A DNA stretch of 26,844 nucleotides from IMG/VR virus record IMGVR_UViG_3300046777_002218, positions 1 through 26,844 of that record. One strand, written 5' to 3'. A program made the position numbers and the translations under genes. The notes below the pieces were generated by a model that saw only the letters and a list, made by a program, of their open reading frames with translations, was not told the DNA's origin and made no database searches. Source of the DNA: a virus. Shown here piece after piece: positions 5,705 to 12,169 of the stretch; within the stretch, counting starts at the first letter, position 1, and each line of letters opens with the position of its first letter.

Positions 5705-6154
5705 ATGCTTGCCGCCAGGCTTGCCGCTCTATATGCGGCCTCGCCCACAGTTCCGTCACAGTCCGAAATTTGGGCTTTAGAAAATTGGATCATGATTGAG
5801 TACAGTAAAATCCCCTGCCGCGTTCAGTATGTAAACTACGATTTAGATTTGCCCACTACAGTAAAGCAATACGAAAAGCTAGGCGCTCTGTTTATTTCTG
5901 TTGCGCACAATACCCACCCCTACTTGTGCCCATGGATTAACGCTAGATTCCGCGCTGTTCATGACTGGCATCATATACAATCCGGCGCAGACTCTACACT
6001 AAGAGGTGAAATTGCTACGTTTAACGTAGCCAAACGTACTGCTCCGCGTACTATTTGGTGGCTGTTATTCAGTGAAATAGCGTTACAGGCTGCGGCCTGT
6101 ATTTATCATGGCAGCTTCCAGCTCCAGAAAACTGTACGCGCTGGGGGGTTCTGA
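5705..6154 (+). CDS. Phage protein with VHDWHH motif, unknown
   Basis: A 149-residue protein. The start at 5705 follows a C/T-rich leader; an internal ATG at 5792 (MIEYSKIPC) is possible. The core INARFRAVHDWHHIQSGADSTLRGEIATFNVA resembles a family in actinophages and cyanophages whose members carry FRAVHD---H and EE/GE motifs, suggesting a metal site formed by His and acidic residues. A hydrophobic helix follows (WWLLFSEIALQAAACIY). Codon use is more AT-rich (ATA, TTA, GTA, AAT) than in flanking genes. It is followed after 2 nt by the 6157 gene, a pairing that suggests a joint role, perhaps in nucleotide or DNA modification; that is inference. Confidence 0.65.
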   Translation: MLAARLAALYAASPTVPSQSEIWALENWIMIEYSKIPCRVQYVNYDLDLPTTVKQYEKLGALFISVAHNTHPYLCPWINARFRAVHDWHHIQSGADSTLRGEIATFNVAKRTAPRTIWWLLFSEIALQAAACIYHGSFQLQKTVRAGGF

Positions 6155-6156
6155 CA

Positions 6157-6759
6157 GTGATCACATACGGGCAAATTTTGGCCACATTCTTCCTAGCCTC
6201 GCCGTCGGAACTAGTGGACGGCGAGCGATTCTATCCTGACGCGTTAGCGCACTGTCAGAATCTGGCACGCGCCTACAGTCTGCCTGTCGAGACTGTGGCT
6301 GGAGTAGTGGCCGCATTGTCGCCGAACAACAAATGGAGCCGCAATCTGCAGGATGCCCACAATATTTGCCGCGCCTATGTTGTGGGCGGATACGCTGACG
6401 CGGAGCAAATTAAATGCTCCACATACAATAGGAACAAAATAAAGGCTTTAACTATTCTAGGTGGAGCCGATCCTTCGACCGTTCTAGGTGGGTTAAAAGT
6501 AAGGGCATTCTATGGTTGTATCATGGGAGATCCGTACGCTGACGTATGCGTCGACGGCCACGCGTATTCAGTGTGGCTTGGCCAATATGTACCCACTACT
6601 AAAACACCTAAGATTTCCCCCAAACTCTATGCGGCAATCTCCGCTGATTATGCCATGGCGGCCGAGCAGATAAACATTATACTAAACACCGCCTATTTGC
6701 CGTGTCAGATACAGGCGATCACGTGGTTAGCGTGGCGACGTATTGCAAAGGAGAATTGA
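6157..6759 (+). CDS. HhH-glycosylase-like phage protein (DUF7178-like)
   Basis: A 200-residue protein with a GTG start at 6157, two bases after the upstream stop. Motifs match a family common in mycobacteriophages: FYPDALAHCQNLARAYSLPVETVAGVVAALSPNNKWSRN, then YNRNKIKALTIL, LGGLKVRAFYGCIMGDPYADVCVDGHAYSVWLG. The LGG-KV-AFY---I......V-VDGHA pattern resembles the helix-hairpin-helix and active-site region of DNA-glycosylase folds, where an Asp follows the HhH; here VCVDGH may play that part. A base-excision or modified-base role is plausible but unproven. Base composition is AT-richer than most of the window, as in the upstream gene, suggesting co-acquisition. Confidence 0.65.
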   Translation: MITYGQILATFFLASPSELVDGERFYPDALAHCQNLARAYSLPVETVAGVVAALSPNNKWSRNLQDAHNICRAYVVGGYADAEQIKCSTYNRNKIKALTILGGADPSTVLGGLKVRAFYGCIMGDPYADVCVDGHAYSVWLGQYVPTTKTPKISPKLYAAISADYAMAAEQINIILNTAYLPCQIQAITWLAWRRIAKEN

Positions 6760-6762
6760 GCC

Positions 6763-6921
6763 ATGCAAATTCTTGTCTACCATGCTCACGGCCGTTACAC
6801 GGTCAACGTGCCGGAATCCTGCCCTACGGAAGCCCGTCAGATTGCCAGGGAAGCCGCCCTGGCCGATGGTCTGATCCTGTATAGGGTGGTTGTCGCTGAA
6901 GGGCCCCAGACAGGCTGCTAG
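6763..6921 (+). CDS. 52-residue small protein, unknown
   Basis: ATG at 6763 lies 7 nt after a good ribosome-binding site (AAAGGAG at 6747-6753) and 3 nt after the previous stop. The product MQILVYHAHGRYTVNVPESC... reads as a small alpha/beta protein (QILVYHAHGRYTVNV strands, TEARQIAREAALADGL helix, ILYRVVVAEG strand) and ends GPQTGC. Probably the third gene of the 5705 operon. Function unknown. Confidence 0.65.
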   Translation: MQILVYHAHGRYTVNVPESCPTEARQIAREAALADGLILYRVVVAEGPQTGC

Positions 6922-7027
6922 GAGTCTCCTAGGCGGTGCCGGTTGACGCTAGGGGGTGGGCTAAGGTCTGCCTCCTTTCTATGTGCGGTGGTTTGGGAGG
7001 GAAAATCACCACCTCCACTCCACAATC

Positions 7028-7070
7028 CTGATACGAATCCGTATTGCATCCTGATACGAATCCGTATCAG
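7028..7070. promoter_or_regulatory. Tandem GATACG...CGTATC operators
   Basis: CTGATACGAATCCGTATCAG (7051-7070) is a perfect 8-bp-arm palindrome; a copy 23 bp upstream (7028-7047) keeps the left arm and most of the right (CGTATTGC). Two tandem dyads two helical turns apart, just upstream of a TGTGA element, look like operators for a dimeric regulator such as the XRE protein at 26509-26814 or a host factor. Confidence 0.65.
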
Positions 7071-7072
7071 CC

Positions 7073-7105
7073 TACAGTGTGAAAAAATGTTACAGGGGGT
7101 TGACA
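7073..7105 (+). promoter_or_regulatory. TGTGA element (copy B) and TTGACA box
   Basis: CTACAGTGTGAAAAAATGTT plus ACAG matches the 5448 element. A consensus -35 hexamer TTGACA lies at 7100-7105, but the best -10 at proper spacing (TAAATG) is poor, so an unaided sigma70 promoter is doubtful. Confidence 0.35.
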
Positions 7106-7238
7106 GGGAGCAATAACACGGTAAATGGAAGCATGTGGGGGCGGAGTACCCCCTCCCAAGTGGCGCGTAATTTTGCGTCAAACTTTTTCCCTTCCTACAT
7201 CCGCCCACAATCTTCGCTCATTTCTTTATGCTTTTCCC

Positions 7239-7385
7239 ATGCGCGAGCCAGTGCGCACTGCGCGAACGATCGAGCAGTTTACGAGCGTGAGTGAGCGCAC
7301 TACGCCCTGCGCGAAGGAAGGAAGGCTTACGACAATGGAGCGCCCCAAGCGCGTTCCTTCATTAGCCTTCCTGAGCAATAGTTGA
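7239..7385 (+). CDS. Possible 48-residue protein
   Basis: ATG at 7239 follows a C/T-rich run ending TTTTCCC like the leaders of real genes in this window. The product (MREPVRTARTIEQFTSVSER...) is basic and Thr/Ser-rich with no recognised motif. Part of it overlaps palindromic GCGC-rich DNA, so it may be spurious. Confidence 0.25.
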   Translation: MREPVRTARTIEQFTSVSERTTPCAKEGRLTTMERPKRVPSLAFLSNS

Positions 7386-7479
7386 AAAGCTGATAATTGC
7401 CAGCTATTAAGATTACGACTAAGGCATGATTCTCGCCAGTTTCCTTCCATTGTTCTTCTGGAGCGGCTTTCCAGCATGA

Positions 7480-7503
7480 GCCCCCCTCAAGGGGGCGCTT
7501 TTT
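7480..7503 (+). terminator. Rho-independent terminator
   Basis: GCCCCC, loop CTCAA, GGGGGC (7491-7496), GC, then TTTTT. A 17-codon ORF (MILASFLPLFFWSGFPA, 7427-7480) ends at the stem base; a leader-peptide attenuator is conceivable but unproven. Confidence 0.75.
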
Positions 7504-7518
7504 CATTCAGCCGCGTTT

Positions 7519-7534
7519 TTCAACATTTGTTGAA
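7519..7534. promoter_or_regulatory. 16-bp palindrome, possible operator
   Basis: TTCAACA-TT-TGTTGAA is a perfect inverted repeat just after the terminator. Its size suits an HTH dimer site. Confidence 0.45.
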
Positions 7535-7657
7535 CATGGTATTGCTTTGAAAAATGCTTGCCCCCTCATGCTGCGCACACTACGAACGTCCCCGCACGGT
7601 CGTTCCTGCACAAGAAGGAACTGCGTCACGGAAGAAAGTATGAAAGAAGATCGCCAG

Positions 7658-7860
7658 GAACAATCGCCTTGGGGGCTTCCCGCTCGTGCGATCTTCTCAA
7701 GAGCAAGCACAAGATAATGGAGGGGAGCCTTTGTTCATAGGCGCTTGGGGCTCAGCTCGTACGGCTCCCTTGCAGAGGCTGCTGAAAAGAAGACCATGCA
7801 AAGGGAAGTGGTGGAGCTGAGCCGCTTGAACAATCGCCTGGGGGGCTCCCCGATCGTGCG
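7658..7860. repeat. 33-bp imperfect direct repeat pair
   Basis: Segments 7658-7690 and 7828-7860 (GAACAATCGCCT...TCGTGCG) match at 30 of 33 positions by hand count. In one frame they encode NNRLGG-P-VR in both copies, but neither sits in a convincing ORF, so this may be a decayed duplicated gene. Confidence 0.5.
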
Positions 7861-8002
7861 GCTTGCGGAGGCTTGTGCCTGCTCGCTCAGGCTTGAGCGT
7901 GAACGAAAGCTGCTCGTAAGCTGCTGAAGGTCATGCTGCGCCTGTCCATAGTGTAACGGAAAGACGGGCAGGAGTGTGGGGGTGTGGGGTCCAAGACAGT
8001 GG

Positions 8003-8030
8003 TTGCAACGGAAGTGAGGGGGTGTATGAT
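8003..8030 (+). promoter_or_regulatory. Sigma70-like promoter candidate
   Basis: TTGCAA (8003-8008), 16-bp spacer, TATGAT (8025-8030), ending 24 bp before the ATG at 8055. It is placed to drive the winged-helix-like gene. Confidence 0.45.
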
Positions 8031-8054
8031 TGTGAGCGATCTCTGATTCGTGAC

Positions 8055-8561
8055 ATGCCTGCCAGTCTTGAGCAATGGTTTGATGCCCTGGAGGAACTGA
8101 CGGCCCAGCACAGTGGCCGGCCACTGCCTGTCCATGCCGTTTACAAAGCCTGTGGCCTACCTTCTCGCGCTGATCGTCGTCGTCCTCAGGACGTGGAGGA
8201 CGTGCGGCACATCATGCAGCTCCTTGGCTGGAGCTTTCGTCGCAGCCCCACGCGCCCCGTGTTCATCGAAAAGGAGGAACGGCAGATCGTGGCCGTGATT
8301 GGTCGGGACTATGGCAAGCCCCTTCTCACGGAAAGACAGAAGCAAGTGCTCGCTGTTCTTCGCACTCTTGACTATCGAGACGGCATCCACACACTGGGCG
8401 CTACCGGCCAGTCCGTGGCGGCAGAATTAGGCTTTGACGGTGACAATGGCCTGCGCATTGCCCGCAAGCAGCTTGATGCGCTCGTGAAGAAGGGCTATGC
8501 GAAGAAAACGATGGCCGCTTGCAGCGTCGGCGGTCGCAGGGCCTTGTATCTTCCCCTGTAG
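8055..8561 (+). CDS. Winged-helix-like DNA-binding protein
   Basis: A 168-residue protein starting at 8055 (MPASLEQWFDALEELTAQHS); upstream in-frame starts overlap the promoter candidate. The N-terminal half (residues about 1-72) has helix-rich LPVHAVYKACGLPSRADRRRPQDVEDVRHIMQLLGWSFRR followed by PVFIEKEE. The C-terminal half (about 90-168) reads as a winged helix: LTERQKQVLAVLRTL, TGQSVAAELGFDGDNGLRIARKQLDALVKKGYAKK, then a basic wing (CSVGGRRALYLPL). Such two-part proteins are typical phage replication or transcription accessory factors that bind DNA. Function is inferred from fold only. Confidence 0.7.
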   Translation: MPASLEQWFDALEELTAQHSGRPLPVHAVYKACGLPSRADRRRPQDVEDVRHIMQLLGWSFRRSPTRPVFIEKEERQIVAVIGRDYGKPLLTERQKQVLAVLRTLDYRDGIHTLGATGQSVAAELGFDGDNGLRIARKQLDALVKKGYAKKTMAACSVGGRRALYLPL

Positions 8562-8582
8562 CACCTTTCCTCCATTGTTCCC

Positions 8583-8837
8583 ATGGCTAGAGGCGACATT
8601 TACAATCGGCCGGTGCATTGCACTGTGCGCTTGGAGGCCGTGTGGCGCGTGCATGTGCCACTAGCGCGATGCCTTGCGCCGTCCATTAAAGCCTTCATGC
8701 GGGCTGTGCCCTTGGCTGGCGTGTGCAAAGGCTTTTACAGCCCGCAGAAGAATCGCCACAGTCCTGGCTACCACGCAAGGCTGGTGTGGCATGGCTTTGA
8801 GCAAGTGGAGCCAGAAGATCACTGGCCGGAATGGTGA
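8583..8837 (+). CDS. 84-residue basic protein, unknown
   Basis: It starts at 8583 after a CCTCCATTGTTCCC leader typical of the window. The sequence MARGDIYNRPVHCTVRLEAVWRVHVPLARCLAPSIKAFMRAV... is His-, Arg- and Trp-rich and ends HARLVWHGFEQVEPEDHWPEW. No family recognised. It lies between the DNA-binding protein and the variable-repeat protein. Confidence 0.6.
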   Translation: MARGDIYNRPVHCTVRLEAVWRVHVPLARCLAPSIKAFMRAVPLAGVCKGFYSPQKNRHSPGYHARLVWHGFEQVEPEDHWPEW

Positions 8838-8906
8838 GCTTGACAATGGGAGAGAAGGGGCTTAGGCTTGCTCGTGCCCTCAGCGCCCTTTCCATTGTCT
8901 TCCTCC

Positions 8907-9722
8907 ATGTCCATGCTGCTGCGCGGCGGCCCCTGGGACGGCGGCCCCTGGCACTGCCGCTCGGCCTTTCGCTACTACAGCGGGCCCGACTTCGCTAACT
9001 TCGATGTCGGTTTCCGCCTAGTGGCTTCCGCCGTCCATCCGTCGCCCTACAAGCTGCTGCGCGGCGGCTCCTGGGACTTCTACTCCAGGGCCTGCAGCTC
9101 GGCCCACCGGTACAAGTGTGAGCGCGAAAACACCGACTACGACAATGGCTTCCGCCTAGTGGCCCCCGTCACCCCTTCATCGCCTGTGTTCGTGCTGCTG
9201 CGCGGCGGCTCCTGGTGCACCTGCACCCCCAAGCTCTGCCGCTCGGCCTTCCGCGGCCATTACGAGCCCGACGACGCCATCGACGATGTCGGCTTCCGCC
9301 TAGCAGCCCCTTCTTCCCCTTCCATTGCTTCTCCTTCCATGCCTGTTCTTTCCGACGCCTTCTGGGAATCTTTCAACATTGATGCCGCTCGTAAAGCCCT
9401 GGAATTGCCGCTTGGCAAGCAAACGTACGAGTGGGAGAGCCCGCTGGCCTCCATGTGTCTCTGGAGTACAAGCCCCCAAGGGCACGGCCACTGGAGAGAC
9501 ATGCGCCATGGCAAAGCCCCCTTCACCGCCGAAGACAAAGCCATCATTCAAGGATGGGTGGAGGCATGGGAGGCCAGGCAAGCCAAGGAGGCTCCTGCTC
9601 TTTCCCTTCGTGAAGATGCCCTTCAGGCGCTGTTTGACATTGCCTTGGCGCTGCCGCCTGACGCTTGCGTGAAAGATGCAATGATGCGCGTGAAGACAGC
9701 CTTGGAGAGCTTGCCACAATGA
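8907..9722 (+). CDS. Triple DGR-like variable-repeat protein
   Basis: A 271-residue protein. The start at 8907 (MSMLLRGGPW) follows CTTTCCATTGTCTTCCTCC. Residues about 4-40, 50-86 and 97-134 are three copies of the RGG-W ... C-SA-R ... GFRL module, joined by short Pro/Ser/Val linkers. They differ at positions that are AAC in the 3834 copy. After module 3 comes a Ser/Pro linker (PSSPSIASPSMP) and then an unrelated domain from about residue 145 (MPVLSDAFWESFNIDAARKALELP ... AMMRVKTALESLP), helical with several Trp. An in-frame ATG at 9339 preceded by a leader-like TTCCATTGCTTCTCCTTCC could be the ancestral start of that domain, so the modules look added in front of an existing gene. Its stop overlaps the next start (ATGA). 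Confidence 0.8.
   Translation: MSMLLRGGPWDGGPWHCRSAFRYYSGPDFANFDVGFRLVASAVHPSPYKLLRGGSWDFYSRACSSAHRYKCERENTDYDNGFRLVAPVTPSSPVFVLLRGGSWCTCTPKLCRSAFRGHYEPDDAIDDVGFRLAAPSSPSIASPSMPVLSDAFWESFNIDAARKALELPLGKQTYEWESPLASMCLWSTSPQGHGHWRDMRHGKAPFTAEDKAIIQGWVEAWEARQAKEAPALSLREDALQALFDIALALPPDACVKDAMMRVKTALESLPQ
8916..9026 (+). repeat. DGR-like variable repeat, copy 3
   Basis: Thirty-seven codons. Aligned without gaps to copy 1 over codons 3-34, 16 of 21 substitutions fall on copy-1 adenines by hand count (25 of the 96 compared bases are A). The others are mostly C-to-T and silent. Confidence 0.85.
9054..9164 (+). repeat. DGR-like variable repeat, copy 4
   Basis: Thirty-seven codons. The most diverged copy: CRSAYR has become CSSAHR and the second variable stretch includes non-A changes, suggesting older ordinary drift on top of A-directed changes. 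Confidence 0.8.
9195..9308 (+). repeat. DGR-like variable repeat, copy 5
   Basis: Thirty-eight codons, one extra in the first variable stretch (TGC ACC TGC ACC for AAC AAC AAC). Downstream of that, 10 of 12 differences from copy 1 lie at copy-1 adenines by hand count. Confidence 0.85.
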
Positions 9723-10348
9723 AGCTGATCAATGCTGTGCGCGGAGGATCGTGGTTCAGCCCTCCCTGGAACTGCCGCTCGGCCTGCGGCGAGCACTTCA
9801 AGCCCGGCAACGCCTACTTCTATGCCGGCTTCCGCCTAGCAGCCCCTCCCTCTCTTTCCATTGCTTCCTTTCCCATGCCCATCATGTCCGATGTCTACTG
9901 GGAAGCCCAGTTCCGCTCTCCTTCTCCCCCTTCTCCAATGTCTTCCTCCCCCAGCATCACTCACGCCACTCTTTTCAGCCTTGCTCTTGACCACACTGGC
10001 GCCAAGCAGGCCGACCTTGCCGCGCTGAAGCTGCGCCTGTCAGCTTGCGAAGCCTGTGCCGATAAACTCACTGCCGCAGCATTTGGCTACCTCCTGGCCA
10101 AGAAAGAGCTTGACAATGGAGAGGCCAGGGAAACAAGCCACAAAGACCACCCTCTCTGGCAAGCCATCAGCAAAGCCATTGCCGATCCCCTGCTCGGCAA
10201 GGATCAAACCACTGGACAGATCATCAAGGAAGTGTTTATGTGGCTGAAAGAGCAGCATGAAGATGATCACTGGGGAAGCGACTTTGACGAAAGCATTGCC
10301 TATGGCGCTCTTGTCTACGCGTTTCCCTTCTTGAAGCTCCTTCCATAA
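9719..10348 (+). CDS. Single DGR-like variable-repeat protein
   Basis: A 209-residue protein with its start overlapping the previous stop (ATGA). Residues about 6-42 are one module (AVRGGSW ... CRSACG ... AGFRLAAP) with a different lead-in (MKLINAVRGG). A Pro/Ser linker follows, containing an in-frame ATG at 9875 preceded by a leader-like TTTCCATTGCTTCCTTTCCC. From about residue 53 the unrelated helical region begins (MPIMSDVYWEAQFRS), similar at its start to the MPVLSDAFWE of the preceding protein, so the two are probably paralogues. Later segments (LAALKLRLSACEACADKLTAAAFGYLLAKKEL; HPLWQAISKAIADPLLGKDQTTGQIIKEVFMWLKEQHEDDHWG) recall [15 protein letters not shown] in the 3810 protein. Function unknown. 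Confidence 0.75.
   Translation: MKLINAVRGGSWFSPPWNCRSACGEHFKPGNAYFYAGFRLAAPPSLSIASFPMPIMSDVYWEAQFRSPSPPSPMSSSPSITHATLFSLALDHTGAKQADLAALKLRLSACEACADKLTAAAFGYLLAKKELDNGEARETSHKDHPLWQAISKAIADPLLGKDQTTGQIIKEVFMWLKEQHEDDHWGSDFDESIAYGALVYAFPFLKLLP
9734..9844 (+). repeat. DGR-like variable repeat, copy 6
   Basis: Thirty-seven codons. The framework RGGSW, CRSA and GFRLAA is kept. Variable codons include TTC, AGC, CAC, TAC and TAT in place of AAC or AAT; the opening GCT GTG replaces CTG CTG. Confidence 0.8.
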
Positions 10349-10386
10349 TGCAGCCCTTGCTACTGCCTTTCCATTGATTCCTTCCT

Positions 10387-10411
10387 AGCCTTGGTCAAGC
10401 CAAGGCTTTTT
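10387..10411 (+). terminator. Terminator hairpin abutting next start codon
   Basis: AGCCTTGG, loop TCAAG, CCAAGGCT (10400-10407), then TTTT, with the next ATG at 10414. So close to a start codon, it may double as the 5' leader stem of the small gene. Confidence 0.8.
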
Positions 10412-10413
10412 CT

Positions 10414-10602
10414 ATGTTCGACGATCTTCCGGCGCCTTTTATGGTGGGAGCCATCAAGGTGTGGCCGTGCGCTAGCCGTCCTGGCTTCTCATGGTTCATT
10501 GCGCATGAAGGCAAGCCTTTTTACTTTCGCAGCAAGGACAATGCCGTGCTGTTTGCCAGGGATCGTCAAGCCATGGAGGACAGTGAAGGCATGTGCGACT
10601 GA
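10414..10602 (+). CDS. 62-residue protein, unknown
   Basis: MFDDLPAPFMVGAIKVWPCASRPGFSWFIAHEGKPFYFRSKDNAVLFARDRQAMEDSEGMCD. The IKVWPCASRPGFSWFIAHEGKPFYFRSKDNAVLFA stretch reads as three or four short strands and a helix, like small phage proteins of the DUF2188/KTSC size class, but no family can be assigned. It starts just after a terminator-like hairpin and lies upstream of nrdA. Confidence 0.6.
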   Translation: MFDDLPAPFMVGAIKVWPCASRPGFSWFIAHEGKPFYFRSKDNAVLFARDRQAMEDSEGMCD

Positions 10603-10650
10603 GCGGCTTGAGCAGGCCAGTTCTGCGCTAGTGTGCTCTTGTTGACTTTC

Positions 10651-10672
10651 AGCCCGCTTGACGGGCTTTTTT
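10651..10672 (+). terminator. Terminator hairpin upstream of nrdA
   Basis: AGCCCG, loop CTTGA, CGGGCT (10662-10667), then TTTTTT, 7 bases before the nrdA ATG. It is preceded by GACTTTC, resembling the hairpin leaders at 1021-3639, so it could regulate nrdA as well as end upstream transcription. Confidence 0.8.
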
Positions 10673-10678
10673 CATCCC

Positions 10679-12103
10679 ATGGCATTGAAGGACAAGGCGA
10701 AGTGCGAGAAGATTGCCCGCACGGGAAGGGTGCAAGACTGGCTCGATAATCCTGAAGGACGCCTGCCTGTGAGCTGTTGCGTGATGGTGGTGGATGATGC
10801 CATGGAAGGGGCTGATGGCATTGAGGCGTCTTGGCGTTTCACTTCTCACGGACTGCGCAATGGTGCCGGTGTTGCCATCCATTTGTCCAATCTGCGCCCA
10901 CGCGGGGATGAAAATAACAAAGGGCTTATTGCATCTGGCCCTTGCTCTTTCGCAAAAATCTATTCCACGCTGAATGAAATCCTGCGACGGGGCGGACTCT
11001 ACAAGAATGGGGCTGTTGTCATTCATTTGGACTATGACCATCCTGATGCAATGGAACTGGTGTCCATGCCTCGCCATGAGCTGCAATGGGCGAAGCGTGC
11101 CATCAATGTGGACGAACAGTTCTTTGAGCGCACCACGCCTGAGTTTCGCGCTGCTCTGATCAAAGCCATTGCCAATGGTGACGCATGGCTGGTCAAGAAG
11201 AAGTACGACCGCTTCGGCAACAGGGTGTATTTCCAAGTATGCATCGAGGTGGCAATGCCGTCTCGTGGCACTTGCCTGTTGGAGCACATCAATCTAGGCG
11301 CATGTGGCATTGGCGACTTGAGCGAAGCGTTCAAGCAAGGCATGACAGAGCTTTGCGAGCTTCACGGACGCACAGGCGTGGGCGACACTGGCGAATACCT
11401 GCCGCCGGAAAAGGATCGGCAAGTGGGCCTGGGGATGCTTGGCCTGGCCAACTTCCTTTCCATTCAAGGTGTCACCTACGAGGAGTTTGGTAATGCGCTG
11501 GAGGCTTTCACCACTGCCAATGGCGACTGGGACTTCTGGTATGAGACGAAGGCTGGCGACATTGTTGGCGCTCTGCAAGATGCCATTGAAGATGCTGCGG
11601 AGATCGCCCGTGAGCATGGCATGGAACGTGCCTTCGCCATTGCCCCCACTGCTTCCTGCTCCTACCGCTACCTTGACACTCGCGGCTTCACTACTGCCCC
11701 AGAAATTGCCCCTCCCATTGCTCGGCTTGTGGACCGCGACAGCGAAACCATGGGCGTAGAACGGTTTGACTATGGCCCGGTGGAAGTGGCAGAGGAAGTG
11801 GGCTGGCAGGCTTTCCGCAAAGTGGCTGATGGCATCATGCGCCTGCTTGCCGACACCGGCCTTCTACATGGATATTCGATGAATTGGTGGGCGGACATGG
11901 TGACGTGCGATGAAGACTTCCTGCGTGAGTGGCTGCAAAGCCCGCAAACATCGCTGTACTATTCCCTGCAAGTGCAAACTGGCACGCAAGCCAAGGACGA
12001 CGTGGGGGTAGAATTGGGAGAGAGCCTGACCGATTTCTTCGGACTGGACGAACCGCAAGCCTGCTCCCTTGATGGCGGGTTCTGCGCTTCCTGCGCTGAA
12101 TGA
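10679..12103 (+). CDS. nrdA: Ribonucleotide reductase class I-like large subunit
   Basis: A 474-residue catalytic subunit that reduces ribonucleotides to deoxyribonucleotides. The start at 10679 follows the hairpin leader. Motifs: LPVSCCVMVV (about 29-38, first redox Cys), FTSHGLRNGAGVAIHLSNLRPRG, RRGGLYKNGAVVIHLDYDHPDAMEL, FQVCIEVAMPSRGTCLLEHINLG with putative radical Cys188 and Glu190 and second redox Cys199, PTASCSYRYL, and a C-terminal CASC pair (469/472) for thioredoxin or glutaredoxin. The N-terminal ATP cone is absent and the protein is far shorter than E. coli NrdA (about 760), as in the small RNRs of cyano-podo/siphophages. The Asn normally two residues before the radical Cys appears to be Gln186. 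Adjacent nrdB supports class I rather than class II. Supplies dNTPs during infection. Confidence 0.9.
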   Translation: MALKDKAKCEKIARTGRVQDWLDNPEGRLPVSCCVMVVDDAMEGADGIEASWRFTSHGLRNGAGVAIHLSNLRPRGDENNKGLIASGPCSFAKIYSTLNEILRRGGLYKNGAVVIHLDYDHPDAMELVSMPRHELQWAKRAINVDEQFFERTTPEFRAALIKAIANGDAWLVKKKYDRFGNRVYFQVCIEVAMPSRGTCLLEHINLGACGIGDLSEAFKQGMTELCELHGRTGVGDTGEYLPPEKDRQVGLGMLGLANFLSIQGVTYEEFGNALEAFTTANGDWDFWYETKAGDIVGALQDAIEDAAEIAREHGMERAFAIAPTASCSYRYLDTRGFTTAPEIAPPIARLVDRDSETMGVERFDYGPVEVAEEVGWQAFRKVADGIMRLLADTGLLHGYSMNWWADMVTCDEDFLREWLQSPQTSLYYSLQVQTGTQAKDDVGVELGESLTDFFGLDEPQACSLDGGFCASCAE

Positions 12104-12169
12104 TTTAAGCGTAATCATGGGCGGCGTAATGCTGCCCATTCTTGTCAGTTTTTCCATTGCACATTCACC

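Larger units (their letters stand above)
6922..8054. other. Long mostly non-coding region
   Basis: About 1.1 kb with no confident gene. It holds two GATACG-N4-CGTATC dyads (7028-7070), a TGTGA-type element (7073-7096), a lone TTGACA (7100-7105), a possible 48-aa ORF (7239-7385), a terminator (7480-7503), a TTCAACA-TT-TGTTGAA palindrome (7519-7534), a 33-bp imperfect direct repeat (7658-7690 and 7828-7860, three mismatches) and a promoter-like TTGCAA-N16-TATGAT (8003-8030). The remaining ORFs lack convincing starts or composition. Confidence 0.6.

Noticed and set aside
5464-5799. Overlapping ORFs on both strands in 5464-5799
   Set aside because: Generated by GC-rich repeated DNA; no leader, no motif, and they overlap the better-supported gene at 5705.
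7558-7927. Short plus-strand ORFs of about 60 residues
   Set aside because: Weak or non-ATG starts, unusual composition and a shared 33-bp repeat that falls in different frames; more likely decayed or non-coding.
3834-9844. CRISPR or simple duplication as explanation of the repeats
   Set aside because: The units are coding, too long and in different genes; differences are concentrated at adenines of one copy, which ordinary duplication and drift would not produce.
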